Source of the DNA: Fimenecus sp052298855
GTDB lineage: Bacteria > Bacillota > Clostridia > Oscillospirales > Acutalibacteraceae
Direction: 5' to 3'
Length of the DNA: 64,000 bases
Assembly: GCA_052298855.1 (NCBI GenBank)
Contig: DAVZXP010000002.1
Span: forward strand, 201,315-265,314
This document shows positions 1-7,930 of this stretch, piece by piece; positions within the stretch are counted from its first letter, which is position 1; the number at the start of each line of letters is the position of its first letter. The notes under the pieces were generated by a model, which did not search any database, had not been told where the DNA came from, and worked only from the letters and a program-made list of their open reading frames with translations. The position numbers and the translations under genes are program-made.

Positions 1-39
1 AAAGCTTTTGAGGGACTTCTCAAGAGATATTTCAACTAA
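1..39 (+). CDS. possible C-terminal tail of a gene that begins upstream of the window
   Basis: Reading from base 1 in frame 1 gives a 12-residue tail, KAFEGLLKRYFN, ending in TAA at 37-39. Its codons (AAG, AGA, GAG, CTT) resemble those of the genes in this window. Frame 2 also stays open until a TAG at 56-58, so the frame is not certain. A plus-strand terminator at about 100-126 supports a plus-strand gene ending here. The product cannot be identified. Confidence 0.25.
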   Translation, partial: KAFEGLLKRYFN

Positions 40-99
40 TAGTCTTGAATCAAATTAGTTGTTTGGCTTTTGTCAAAACAATAATATTTCATTAAATTA

Positions 100-127
100 A
101 CCGTCACTTATAAAGTGGCGGTTTTTA
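100..127 (+). terminator. rho-independent terminator of the upstream plus-strand gene
   Basis: A 9-bp stem (CCGTCACTT with AAGTGGCGG, one G-U pair) and a 3-nt loop are followed by TTTTTATTG. It would end transcription entering from the left of the window. Bases 40-99 show nothing else recognisable. Confidence 0.6.
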
Positions 128-183
128 TTGTTTGCAAAGTGTTTTATAGTTAAAAAAAACAAAAGAGTTTTCGTAATAAAATA

Positions 184-228
184 AAAGCTGTTGTATTGAG
201 GTTAAATCCATTCTAATACAACAGCTTT
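184..228 (-). terminator. terminator of the M64 peptidase/small peptide unit
   Basis: Arms 184-197 and 215-228 are an exact 14-bp inverted repeat, AAAGCTGTTGTATT against its complement. On the minus strand the stem is followed by a T-rich stretch. It lies 13 bases past the stop codon of the small peptide gene, so it closes the minus-strand transcript. Confidence 0.75.
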
Positions 229-240
229 GTATCTTAAATA

Positions 241-369
241 TTAAAGATCGGGAAGCTCGATTGGTCCTGTTACGTCTACTGAAGTAGTTGGCACACTGCT
301 GACAGTAATAATATCGGTCATACAAAACTCCGTTACTTCAAAGGACGGAGCAGAATATTTTTCTTTCAT
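241..369 (-). CDS. 42-residue small protein, translationally linked to the M64 peptidase
   Basis: The gene starts 14 bases after the peptidase stop codon with a strong ribosome site (AAAAGGAG, 8-base spacer) and ends just before a terminator, so it is almost certainly translated. The protein begins MKEKYSAPSFEVTEF, continues with CMTDIITVSSVP, and ends PIELPDL. It has one cysteine, is acidic, and shows no signal peptide or membrane segment. From memory, similar 40-60 residue proteins opening MKKxYxxPxxE and carrying a D-[IV]-I-[TS]-x-S segment are common in gut Ruminococcaceae without a known function. It might be a peptide precursor, a partner of the secreted protease or a cell-surface regulator. 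None of these is shown by the sequence. Confidence 0.75.
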   Translation of the reverse strand: MKEKYSAPSFEVTEFCMTDIITVSSVPTTSVDVTGPIELPDL

Positions 370-383
370 TTCTTTTTCTCCTT

Positions 384-3300
384 TTAAGTTCTATAAGCGA
401 CAGCTGATTTTCCGTAACGCATCATAGCTTGCGTTAAATCGTCAAGGGCTGTGCCTTTATATTCACTTGACTGCTGAACAGTGCTTGCATAAGATTCAAC
501 GCTGAAACGCATTGTATTACTGCAAGGAATGCCGTTTTCGTAAACCGTGATAAGAATTTCATTACTCAACTCATGAGCAAAAAGTTCATTGCAATAAACA
601 TAATATGTGCCATCGCCGTTATTGACAAAATCATTTTTGTCATAGATGAATTTTGTGTTTCTAAAAGCAAATTCAACGGTCTTGTTTTCAACGTCTTTTG
701 CCGAAAATTTTGCTCTGATCATAATTGAATTGTTAAGCACCAAACCGCAGGCATTCCACTGCACAGAAGGATTACTTATGGTTTTGAAATTAAAGTCTCT
801 GATATTTTTAAAATCCCCGATATTCTTACTCGCCCAACTTTTTTGAGCATCGGTAAGGTCGGAATTAACAAGATGATCTGTTTTATATCCAACATATTTC
901 TGTGCCATTGCACCATAGTTCAGCAAATCTACAAGTAAAGTACGAAGCTTTGAATGTTCCTCGGTACTGTATCTGTCAAGCATAGTATAAGCATATTCTT
1001 TGACGCTCATTACCTTTTGAGGACTTGTATATTCCTTATTCCCGTTTTTAGCGTGTAAAACGGCTGTTATCTCATCGTTCATAAGCTGCGGATTGATGCC
1101 TTTATATGAGAATACATAGTAATTTCCGTTCTGCTTATATTCGGTAATTTTTTCTTCTTTTTCGCCAAATTTAGCAGTTACATAGAAATCGTCAAAAGAC
1201 GAAACGCTATCTTTAAGCACCTTGAAATTCATGGTTATACTGCTTTCAAGTGAAAGTGAAATTGTGTTAATTACAGGTGCAGGCTTTTCGGGAACGGTTT
1301 TGTTTTTATAATAATATGTAATAACAGTACCGTCTGAAACGATAGGAGTGTTTAAGCCGTCAGCCTTTACAAAGTCGTAACCATAAAGTGATTTCGGCGG
1401 TGTTAAATTGAGCTTTGTGCCGTAAGGAACAGTGAATGTTCCGCCGGCTGTGTTCGGAATTTCAGAGCCGTCTTCAAATTTATATTGAATGGAAACAGAT
1501 GTATAACGCTGTGTTTCCGTATTATCATCAGCCAAGACAGTACCGTTTTCGTCAGTCACTTCAAAAGCTACGGTGTCACCGTTCATAAGCTGTGCATCAG
1601 ACGGAATATGATAAATAAGTGAGCAGCTTTTTAAGCCTGAATTAAAATCACTTTTGATGTGGTCCAATGCACCGATCGGCCAGAAATTTGCTTTATCGTT
1701 CCAAACGGGAATATCAAAGGTTTTTGTTGTTTGAAGCGGCTTACCCGATGAATCGGTTGCAACACTTCCGTCGGAATGCTTAATCCACATTTTGAATTTT
1801 ATCTGCCGTGCTTGCTTATCTGAAATATTTTGAATGACGGTGCGAAGTTCAATCTCTTTGCCGTTCATATTAGTATTAAATCTGTTTTTACTGTTACCGC
1901 TTAAAAGCCTGTCATTGCGATTATTGGTGTAATTATAGTACGAGCTAACTTCAAGGTCGGTAAAATCAGACGGTTTAGAATAAGCTCCTGTGTATTCTTT
2001 AACTTCAGGCGGTGCAACATATAAATCCGCATCTTTAACAAGCTGTGACATTCGCTTGTAGCCTTGCAAACGACAAACCTCGCAGAATTGATAGTTTGTG
2101 TCTCTCATTATACATTCGTAGCTTGACACAAGCATTTTTGAGCCATAAGCGTTACGGCAGGTATAAGTGTTTCTAAAGCCTAAAAGTTGATTCCATTTAA
2201 TCTTTAAGGGGTCTTCCACTGAGGAAAGATTGAGCGATTTAAGTTCCTTATCCTCAAGCAAATATCCGTTACTGTATTCATCGCCAAGGCCGAGTAAACC
2301 GTGCCCGAACTCGTGAGCAAAAGTTTTTGATGCACGGTAGCTGTCTGATGACGAAATAAAATAATGTAAGCCGTATTCACGGTTGTTATATGCACCGCCG
2401 AAATCGGATTTTGTATTTACAACCATAGCAAACTGTGCAATATAATCGTGAACATAATAATACGGTTCATATTCGTTCCAATCACCGTTGGGCTTCATTG
2501 GTATTGTGTTTGGATCGGTTGTTTTTTTGATATGAGCATCGTGAATTTTTTCAATAAATTCGGGGCCGATACACCTCTCAAAAATATGATTTTTCCACTG
2601 ACTTCCGGTGAGGTTATTGGAAATAACAGGTGAATTATATTTATCAACTATAACATCAAAAAATGTGCTTCCGCCATTGTCAAAAGTTGATTCGGAGGCT
2701 GTGCAAAGAGCGTAAACATTAAACCTGTCGGCATAGCTGCGATACGGTTCATATTTCATCGCATCCTGCCAAAGTCGCTTGACATCATTGATGAATTTGC
2801 CTTGCTGACTTTTTGTGTATCCCTCGCCACACACGACAATAACCATATTTTCTGTGTCACTGCGTGTTTTTTGAATAGTATAAACAGGAATGGTTGGATT
2901 AGAGTATTTTCCGTCTTTTGAGTACCACGGACCGAGAGTGAGCTGAATACTTTGCTCGGTGCTGACATTCCAATCAGGATTTGCTTCCTCGGCAGGATCT
3001 GAAATTGTATAGTCATTTTCCTGCTTGTTGGGAGCAGAGCCGATATAAGGATTGCTCTGCGAGCCGGTACCCGCAGTGGAAACAAAATATTCGGTATCAA
3101 GATAAAACGCAGGTCTTACACCCAAATCGGAATACCACGGAGCATAACGACCAACCTGACCCGATGAACTGATATAGCGCATATCGTGATTGCAATCGGT
3201 TACAGGAGTGCGAAGCCAATAAGGCCATGCCATACCGTCATTGTTATATGCAACATAATAGCTTTTGAGATTTTTCCAAACAGCATTTGCTTGCTTTACA

Positions 3301-3929
3301 TCAAGAAGAAATACTTTTTCGGTTGTGGTTTCAAAATATGCATTGTCATAATTTGCTACCGCATCTGAAATGTCTGTATAGTAGTACAAATCTGAATTTG
3401 CATCACCCTCGACAATGCCTTTATTGTATTCGGGGTGAGAAACAAGAGAGCGTTGAGTAACGGTTTTCATAGCAGCAATTTCAGACTTTGTAAACTCATT
3501 CAAGAAACCGGCTTTGTTGTTATAAGCACTTGTTCCGCTGACATATCCGTCTTTCGGCGGATTTCCGCAAAGCCAATCAACGCTTCCTGCTGAAGCGGTG
3601 GAATTAAGCCATGAGCGCATATTACTGTCTTTCCAATAATTTGAGCCGTAATCATCACGCTTATAGCTTCTGCTGTGCGATTTTGAATTGCTATTGTCAT
3701 TTGTTTTGGCATCATATGCAAGAGTGTCAACAATTCTGTCTGCAAGCATAAGCGGACCGTTATCGTCAATGCTTACACAGCGCCAGAGAATCGAAGCACT
3801 GTTATATGTACCCATTTTAATATAATCGCCTACCTGAATATCAGGCTTTGATGTTGCCTGAACGAACATTGGCAGGAGTGAAATTATCATACATAATGCT
3901 AACAAAACTGCTGTTATTTTTTTTGCCAT
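384..3929 (-). CDS. secreted multidomain M64 (IgA peptidase family) metalloprotease
   Basis: The protein has 1181 residues and is predicted to be exported: residues 1-26 are a signal peptide ending near VQA. Residues about 30-280 match a DUF6273 domain (ILWR..., YWLRTP, GVRPAFYLD). The M64 catalytic domain follows at about 360-640 with the zinc motif HEFGHGLLGLGDEY, giving H539, E540 and H543, with D550 as the likely third ligand. A MucBP-like beta domain lies at about 850-910. The last 270 residues are a domain of a type seen in clostridial surface proteins. There is no LPXTG anchor, dockerin or C-terminal membrane span. Proteases of this family cleave immunoglobulin A or mucin-associated proteins in some gut bacteria; the substrate here is unknown. 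Its own promoter lies upstream and a 42-residue gene follows. Confidence 0.85.
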   Translation of the reverse strand: MAKKITAVLLALCMIISLLPMFVQATSKPDIQVGDYIKMGTYNSASILWRCVSIDDNGPLMLADRIVDTLAYDAKTNDNSNSKSHSRSYKRDDYGSNYWKDSNMRSWLNSTASAGSVDWLCGNPPKDGYVSGTSAYNNKAGFLNEFTKSEIAAMKTVTQRSLVSHPEYNKGIVEGDANSDLYYYTDISDAVANYDNAYFETTTEKVFLLDVKQANAVWKNLKSYYVAYNNDGMAWPYWLRTPVTDCNHDMRYISSSGQVGRYAPWYSDLGVRPAFYLDTEYFVSTAGTGSQSNPYIGSAPNKQENDYTISDPAEEANPDWNVSTEQSIQLTLGPWYSKDGKYSNPTIPVYTIQKTRSDTENMVIVVCGEGYTKSQQGKFINDVKRLWQDAMKYEPYRSYADRFNVYALCTASESTFDNGGSTFFDVIVDKYNSPVISNNLTGSQWKNHIFERCIGPEFIEKIHDAHIKKTTDPNTIPMKPNGDWNEYEPYYYVHDYIAQFAMVVNTKSDFGGAYNNREYGLHYFISSSDSYRASKTFAHEFGHGLLGLGDEYSNGYLLEDKELKSLNLSSVEDPLKIKWNQLLGFRNTYTCRNAYGSKMLVSSYECIMRDTNYQFCEVCRLQGYKRMSQLVKDADLYVAPPEVKEYTGAYSKPSDFTDLEVSSYYNYTNNRNDRLLSGNSKNRFNTNMNGKEIELRTVIQNISDKQARQIKFKMWIKHSDGSVATDSSGKPLQTTKTFDIPVWNDKANFWPIGALDHIKSDFNSGLKSCSLIYHIPSDAQLMNGDTVAFEVTDENGTVLADDNTETQRYTSVSIQYKFEDGSEIPNTAGGTFTVPYGTKLNLTPPKSLYGYDFVKADGLNTPIVSDGTVITYYYKNKTVPEKPAPVINTISLSLESSITMNFKVLKDSVSSFDDFYVTAKFGEKEEKITEYKQNGNYYVFSYKGINPQLMNDEITAVLHAKNGNKEYTSPQKVMSVKEYAYTMLDRYSTEEHSKLRTLLVDLLNYGAMAQKYVGYKTDHLVNSDLTDAQKSWASKNIGDFKNIRDFNFKTISNPSVQWNACGLVLNNSIMIRAKFSAKDVENKTVEFAFRNTKFIYDKNDFVNNGDGTYYVYCNELFAHELSNEILITVYENGIPCSNTMRFSVESYASTVQQSSEYKGTALDDLTQAMMRYGKSAVAYRT

Positions 3930-3965
3930 TAACGCACTTCCTTTATAAATGATATTTACGCTATT

Positions 3966-3995
3966 ATTTTACATGATAATTTCTACTTTTGTCAA
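3966..3995 (-). promoter_or_regulatory. promoter of the M64 peptidase gene
   Basis: On the minus strand the -35 box TTGACA (3990-3995), an 18-bp spacer and the -10 box TAAAAT (3966-3971) precede the start codon by about 37 bases. A GGAAG ribosome site follows. Confidence 0.6.
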
Positions 3996-4054
3996 TAAAA
4001 ACGGGATAATATTAACATTTAAGAAATGTGCTTATATAACTTATATAAACAGAA

Positions 4055-4092
4055 AATCCGAAACTGTTACCGATGATAACAAGCTTCGGATT
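4055..4092 (-). terminator. terminator of tmRNA
   Basis: On the minus strand AATCCGAA pairs with TTCGGATT, and the stem continues with one bulge around GTTA/TAAC. TTTTCTGTTT follows. It lies 10 bases beyond the CCA end of tmRNA. Confidence 0.65.
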
Positions 4093-4101
4093 ATTCTTTG
4101 C

Positions 4102-4451
4102 TGGTGGAGGCGGCGGTAATCGAAACCGCGTCCGAAAATCTCTCCCCGCAACTTTCTACGAGCGTATTCGCTATATTAACATTCCCTCTGTCAAAAGCCT
4201 AACGACAGGCGTTTGATTTTGGTAGCCCTGTTGTGTGTGATGAGCTACAAGGCGGTTACTCATTCACATTTACTGCTACTTGATGCTCCGTTCGGGACCG
4301 CAGTACTTCCCGAGGGAACAGCCGCCTAATTAGGCAGCAAGTAAAACTTCGTTTTTGTCGTTTATTTCTAAACTTTGAGGCTTTTATGGTGGTTCCTCGC
4401 CACCGCTCGCTTATTGCGTATCAAAATCCCCGTCGAAATCCTTTCGCCCCC
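4102..4451 (-). ncRNA. ssrA: transfer-messenger RNA (tmRNA)
   Basis: The 350-nt RNA has a tRNA-like acceptor stem formed by the 5' GGGGGCG and the 3' CGCCTCC, then discriminator A and an encoded CCA. The T-arm GGTTTCGATTACC is visible near the 3' end and the conserved 5' segment GGATTTCGACGGGG near the start. The message part reads GAC AAA AAC GAA GTT TTA CTT GCT GCC TAA after a UAAAC element, giving a tag ending DKNEVLLAA (with the charged alanine, ADKNEVLLAA). The RNA rescues stalled ribosomes together with SmpB, whose gene lies directly upstream. The exact resume codon is inferred from the position of the UA dinucleotide. Confidence 0.95.
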
Positions 4452-4521
4452 ATTTTTTAGAATATATATAAATTATTATATATCAAAAATGAACACTTGA
4501 AATGAAACGGGTTGAGAAAAT

Positions 4522-4983
4522 TTATCTCATTCGTTCCTTGATTTCTCTGTCGATTGATCTGTTCGCTTCTTTTTTTGCGGCAACATCACGCTTATCGTAA
4601 ATCTTTTTACCCTTGCAAAGTCCGACCTTGATTTTTGCCTTTCCTTTATTGAAATAAACGGAGAGGGGAATCAAGGTTAAACCTTGTTGCTTAATTGTGC
4701 CGTATAGCTTATGAATTTCTTTTTTGTGCATAAGCAGTTTTTTCTTCCTGAGCGGGTCACGGTTGAAAATGTTTCCCTGCTCGTAAGGGCTTATATGCAT
4801 ACCGTTTACAAATATTTCTCCGCTGTCGATACTGCACCAAGCGTCTTTAAGGTTTACTCTGCCTTGACGGATACTCTTGACCTCAGTTCCGAACAACTCA
4901 ATGCCTGCTTCGTACTCCTCGAGCACAAAGTAGTCGTGATATGCTTTTTTGTTTTGTGCAACTGTTCTGCTGTTTTCATTCAT
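4522..4983 (-). CDS. smpB: SsrA-binding protein SmpB
   Basis: SmpB (153 residues, normal length) binds tmRNA and delivers it to stalled ribosomes. The family core is clear: AYHDYFVLEEYEAGIEL, GTEVKSIRQGRVNLKD and FVNGMHISPYEQGN. The basic C-terminal tail (DKRDVAAKKEANRSIDREIKERMR), which enters the empty mRNA channel, is present. The gene sits 11 bases after recR and about 70 bases before tmRNA on the same strand, so the two partners of trans-translation are adjacent and probably co-expressed. Confidence 0.96.
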   Translation of the reverse strand: MNENSRTVAQNKKAYHDYFVLEEYEAGIELFGTEVKSIRQGRVNLKDAWCSIDSGEIFVNGMHISPYEQGNIFNRDPLRKKKLLMHKKEIHKLYGTIKQQGLTLIPLSVYFNKGKAKIKVGLCKGKKIYDKRDVAAKKEANRSIDREIKERMR

Positions 4984-4994
4984 AAGTCTACCTG

Positions 4995-5594
4995 TTATAT
5001 CTCTCTACGCCATTCGAGAGCTCGGGAAAGAGTGACCTCGTCCGCATATTCAAGCTCCGCACCCACGGGAATACCGTAAGCAAGGCGTGTAACCGTAATA
5101 TCAAAGGGCTTGAGAAGTCTTGAAATGTACATTGCTGTTGCTTCACCCTCGATAGTCGGGTCTGTCGCCATAATTATCTCTTTAACAGTATTGTCGGATA
5201 ATCTTGACATTAAGTCTTTAATTGTCAACTGCTCGGGACCTACGCCGTTCATAGGGGAAATAACTCCGTGCAAAACGTGATAAAGTCCTCTGTATTCGTG
5301 TGTTTTTTCAAGTGCGACAACGTCTCTCGGATCGGAAACCACGCAGATGACGCTTCTGTCTCTCTTTTCACTCGCACAAATCGTGCATATCTCATTTTCC
5401 GTGAGATTTTTACAAACTTTGCATTGATGAATTTTGTCGTGGGCGTTCGTAATTGCGTCTGTAAGGGATTGAATATCCTTATCCTTGAGTGAGAGAACAT
5501 AGAAAGCCAATCTCTCAGCGGATTTTGTTCCTATTGACGGCATTTTACGGAATTCCTCGACAAGTCTATCGAGTGCGGGAACATAGTTAGCCAT
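4995..5594 (-). CDS. recR: recombination mediator protein RecR
   Basis: RecR (199 residues) acts with RecF and RecO in loading RecA on gapped DNA. The N-terminal helix-hairpin-helix (PSIGTKSAERLAFY) is followed by a zinc finger with C58, C61, C70 and C73, then a Toprim domain with the conserved DPTIEGEATAMYI segment. The ATG overlaps the stop codon of ybaB as TAATG, which indicates translational coupling. The dnaX-ybaB-recR order is the standard one in Firmicutes. Confidence 0.97.
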   Translation of the reverse strand: MANYVPALDRLVEEFRKMPSIGTKSAERLAFYVLSLKDKDIQSLTDAITNAHDKIHQCKVCKNLTENEICTICASEKRDRSVICVVSDPRDVVALEKTHEYRGLYHVLHGVISPMNGVGPEQLTIKDLMSRLSDNTVKEIIMATDPTIEGEATAMYISRLLKPFDITVTRLAYGIPVGAELEYADEVTLSRALEWRREI

Positions 5595-5935
5595 TAAAAC
5601 ATACCGTTCATACCGGGAATGTTAATTCCGCCGGTAATCTTTCCCATTTCTCTTTCGGCTGTTTCGTCAGCCTTTCTCATTGCCTCGTTAAGTGCGGCAA
5701 TAAGCATATCTTCAAGCATTTCAACATCCTCGGGGTCAACAACCTCGGGTTTAATTGTAACCTTTTTAACCTCGTGCGAGCCGTTAACCGTTACATCAAC
5801 TGCTCCGCCGCCCGAAGAAGCGGAATATTCTGCAACTGCAAGCTCTTCCTGAAGAGTCTGCATATTCTGCTGCATTTCCTGTATTCTTTTCATCATATTT
5901 CCGCCTGCGCCTTGGTTGGGTATTCTTGCTTTCAT
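5594..5935 (-). CDS. ybaB: nucleoid-associated protein, YbaB/EbfC family
   Basis: This 113-residue DNA-binding protein has the family signature GGGAVDVTVNGSHEVKKVTI, the helix PEVVDPEDVEMLEDMLIAALNEA, and the glycine- and methionine-rich end GGINIPGMNGMF. The N-terminus is extended by MKARIPNQGAGGN, as in many clostridia. A strong AAGGAGATATAAAA ribosome site fixes the start. It lies between dnaX and recR. The role, binding DNA and influencing nucleoid structure, is known from homologues only. Confidence 0.93.
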   Translation of the reverse strand: MKARIPNQGAGGNMMKRIQEMQQNMQTLQEELAVAEYSASSGGGAVDVTVNGSHEVKKVTIKPEVVDPEDVEMLEDMLIAALNEAMRKADETAEREMGKITGGINIPGMNGMF

Positions 5936-5947
5936 TTTTATATCTCC

Positions 5948-7642
5948 TTATTGTTCGATTATTTGAATATCAAGGCCCTTTGCTCGTTCAAAAAGAGAGT
6001 CGAGAGGGCTCATATTTGACGTCGCTACGGGTGCTTTTTCTTTTTTTACGGGCTGTGCGTCTGTTACAAGGGAAATTTTCAAGTCTTGCCCAGTAACTTC
6101 CTTTATGGCATTGAGAATAACCTCCGAATGCTCTTTCTTTGTGATGAACTGCTGCAAAATCGGATTTGTCGGCTTAATGCACATACAACCGTCTTTAATA
6201 TATGCTGTTGAATTATTGAGAAAGCTCATAATCATCGGGTCTGATTGCTGAACAATATCAAGAATGTCAGACCATTTCAAAAACGGCTTAATTTCTTCAT
6301 TGCTTGATACGGCAGGGGAGACAGGCTTCGGAGCTTCAACCTGCTGTGAAACGGGAATTTCCGTTTTAACAGTTTCGTGTATCGGCTTCGGCTCTTCATT
6401 GAGAATCGGAGCTTCGTCTACTGCTTTTTGTGGCTCTTTATGAGAGAAAAACGGATTTTCAGCCTTTTTCTCCGGAGCTGCTTTAACGGTAATGCTGCCC
6501 GAAGAAATTTTTGCTTCAAGTTCTGAAATTCTGCGAAGCAAAGCAGCATTATCGCTTACAAGTTCGGGAGAGCAAAGTTTTATCATAACCATTTCTGCGG
6601 TTATTTTTTTGTTGTCGCCCTTTTTCAAATCATATATTGCATTGTTAAGCGTTTCCATAGCGGAAAGCACGGTAGCAAGTGAAAGCGACTGCGCCTGCGC
6701 TTTGATTTTTTCAGCCTCGGTATCCGACGCCAAAATCAAGCTTTTATATGTGGGAACAGTCAGGGTAATCATCATATTGCGGAAATGTGATATGAGTTCG
6801 GAAAAGAGCCTTTCCATATCACACGAATTTTCGTAAAGACTGTTAAGTATTTCAAGGGCAGAAGTGCAATCTCTGTCCCTAATTGCGTTTACAAGCGAAT
6901 AAATGTGTTCTTTTCCTGCAATTCCTGCAGCGTCGCTCGCCAATTCTTCGGTTATTTTTTTGCCGTAAGAAGCACATCTGTCAAGCAGTGAAAGAGCGTC
7001 ACGCATACCTCCGTCGGATACTCTTGCGATAAGCATTGCGCCCTCGTCGGTAAGGTCGATATTTTCCTGCTCGGCAACATATTTTAATCTGCTTGAAATA
7101 TTCTCGGGAGAAATCCTTTTAAAATCAAATCTCTGACAACGGGAAAGAATTGTCGAAGGGAGCTTATGCACCTCGGTTGTTGCAAGAATAAATTTAACGT
7201 GCTCGGGCGGCTCTTCAAGTGTTTTTAACAAGGCGTTAAATGCACCCGTCGAGAGCATATGAACCTCGTCGATTATATATACTCTGTATTTTACGCTTGA
7301 GGGCATATAATTTGTTTCCTCACGCAAATCACGAATATTGTCAACGCCGTTGTTTGAAGCTGCATCTATTTCCACAACATCAACAACGGAGCCGTCGTCA
7401 ATTCCTCTACACGAAGCACATTCATTACAAGGATTGCCGTTGACGGGATGCTCGCAGTTTACAGCCTTTGCAAGAATTTTGGCACAGGTTGTTTTGCCTG
7501 TTCCTCTTGAACCTGTAAAAAGATAGGCGTGGGAAACTCTGCCTGTATCAACGGCATTCATCAAGGTTTCGGTAATGTGTTCTTGTCCGTAAACATCAGT
7601 AAATACTTGCGGTCTCCACTTGCGGTAAAGCACCTGATACAT
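5948..7642 (-). CDS. dnaX: DNA polymerase III subunit gamma/tau
   Basis: This clamp-loader ATPase has 564 residues. It shows a Walker A motif GSRGTGKT (44-51), a zinc module with C63, C72, C75 and C78, and the Walker B/DExx box IIDEVHML with D125 and E126. AAA+ domains and the gamma/tau collar extend to about residue 370. A proline- and glutamate-rich linker follows, then a C-terminal domain of about 130 residues that is the tau-specific part in homologues. I saw no convincing slippery site of the kind that produces gamma in E. coli. The gene follows the SRP RNA on the same strand. Confidence 0.96.
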   Translation of the reverse strand: MYQVLYRKWRPQVFTDVYGQEHITETLMNAVDTGRVSHAYLFTGSRGTGKTTCAKILAKAVNCEHPVNGNPCNECASCRGIDDGSVVDVVEIDAASNNGVDNIRDLREETNYMPSSVKYRVYIIDEVHMLSTGAFNALLKTLEEPPEHVKFILATTEVHKLPSTILSRCQRFDFKRISPENISSRLKYVAEQENIDLTDEGAMLIARVSDGGMRDALSLLDRCASYGKKITEELASDAAGIAGKEHIYSLVNAIRDRDCTSALEILNSLYENSCDMERLFSELISHFRNMMITLTVPTYKSLILASDTEAEKIKAQAQSLSLATVLSAMETLNNAIYDLKKGDNKKITAEMVMIKLCSPELVSDNAALLRRISELEAKISSGSITVKAAPEKKAENPFFSHKEPQKAVDEAPILNEEPKPIHETVKTEIPVSQQVEAPKPVSPAVSSNEEIKPFLKWSDILDIVQQSDPMIMSFLNNSTAYIKDGCMCIKPTNPILQQFITKKEHSEVILNAIKEVTGQDLKISLVTDAQPVKKEKAPVATSNMSPLDSLFERAKGLDIQIIEQ

Positions 7643-7667
7643 TTTCTCACACCTTTACAAAATAATA

Positions 7668-7805
7668 GCCTTAACTCGGTCATGCACCGTGCAGGCTTGA
7701 CTGTATCGCACAGGCTGACCGCTTAATGCTGCTCGATTCCTCGCCTGACATGATTCACAGAGCGCTGTCGCACAGGACCAACACGGTACATGACCTAATT
7801 AAGGC
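7668..7805 (-). ncRNA. ffs: signal recognition particle RNA, small bacterial type
   Basis: The conserved helix 8 core is readable on the minus strand: CATGTCAGGCGAGGAATCGA followed by GCAGCATTAAGCGG. Outer segments pair over a long distance (GGTCATGTACCGTG near the 5' end with CACGGTGCATGACC near the 3' end), forming the expected single long hairpin. The 5' end at 7805 fits the promoter at 7812-7840. There is no clear Alu domain, so it resembles the short 4.5S type rather than the long Bacillus scRNA. The 3' boundary is approximate; the mature RNA may be about 115 nt. It lies directly upstream of dnaX, as in many Firmicutes. Confidence 0.9.
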
Positions 7806-7811
7806 ATAATT

Positions 7812-7840
7812 ATTATAATATAAAAACATCTCAAATGCAA
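7812..7840 (-). promoter_or_regulatory. promoter of the SRP RNA/dnaX unit
   Basis: -35 TTGCAT (7835-7840), a 17-bp spacer and -10 TATAAT (7812-7817) on the minus strand. The predicted start, seven bases on, coincides with the first paired base of the SRP RNA. Confidence 0.75.
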
Positions 7841-7861
7841 TAGAAAAATACAATATTATTG

Positions 7862-7890
7862 TTGTTATTCCTAAAAAAATTTGGTATAAT
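7862..7890 (+). promoter_or_regulatory. promoter of the hexosaminidase/glpK unit
   Basis: -35 TTGTTA (7862-7867), a 17-bp spacer and -10 TATAAT (7885-7890). It diverges from the SRP RNA promoter. Because it lies downstream of the earliest in-frame start, it places the true start of the GH20 gene at 7931. Confidence 0.65.
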
Positions 7891-7930
7891 ACTCTTGCTT
7901 GAATATAAAATCTATATCAAAGGAATGTTT

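Noticed and set aside
125..325. Open frame of 66 codons on the minus strand next to the M64 gene
   Set aside because: It overlaps the better-supported 42-residue gene in another frame, has no ribosome site and runs through the terminator stem.
5948..6100. Programmed frameshift site in dnaX
   Set aside because: The A-rich stretches near the end of the gene do not form a slippery heptamer with a downstream stem, and they lie too late to give a gamma-like product.
7859..7930. Extended N-terminus of the GH20 gene
   Set aside because: These bases contain the promoter (TATAAT at 7885-7890), and the ribosome site fits the ATG at 7931.
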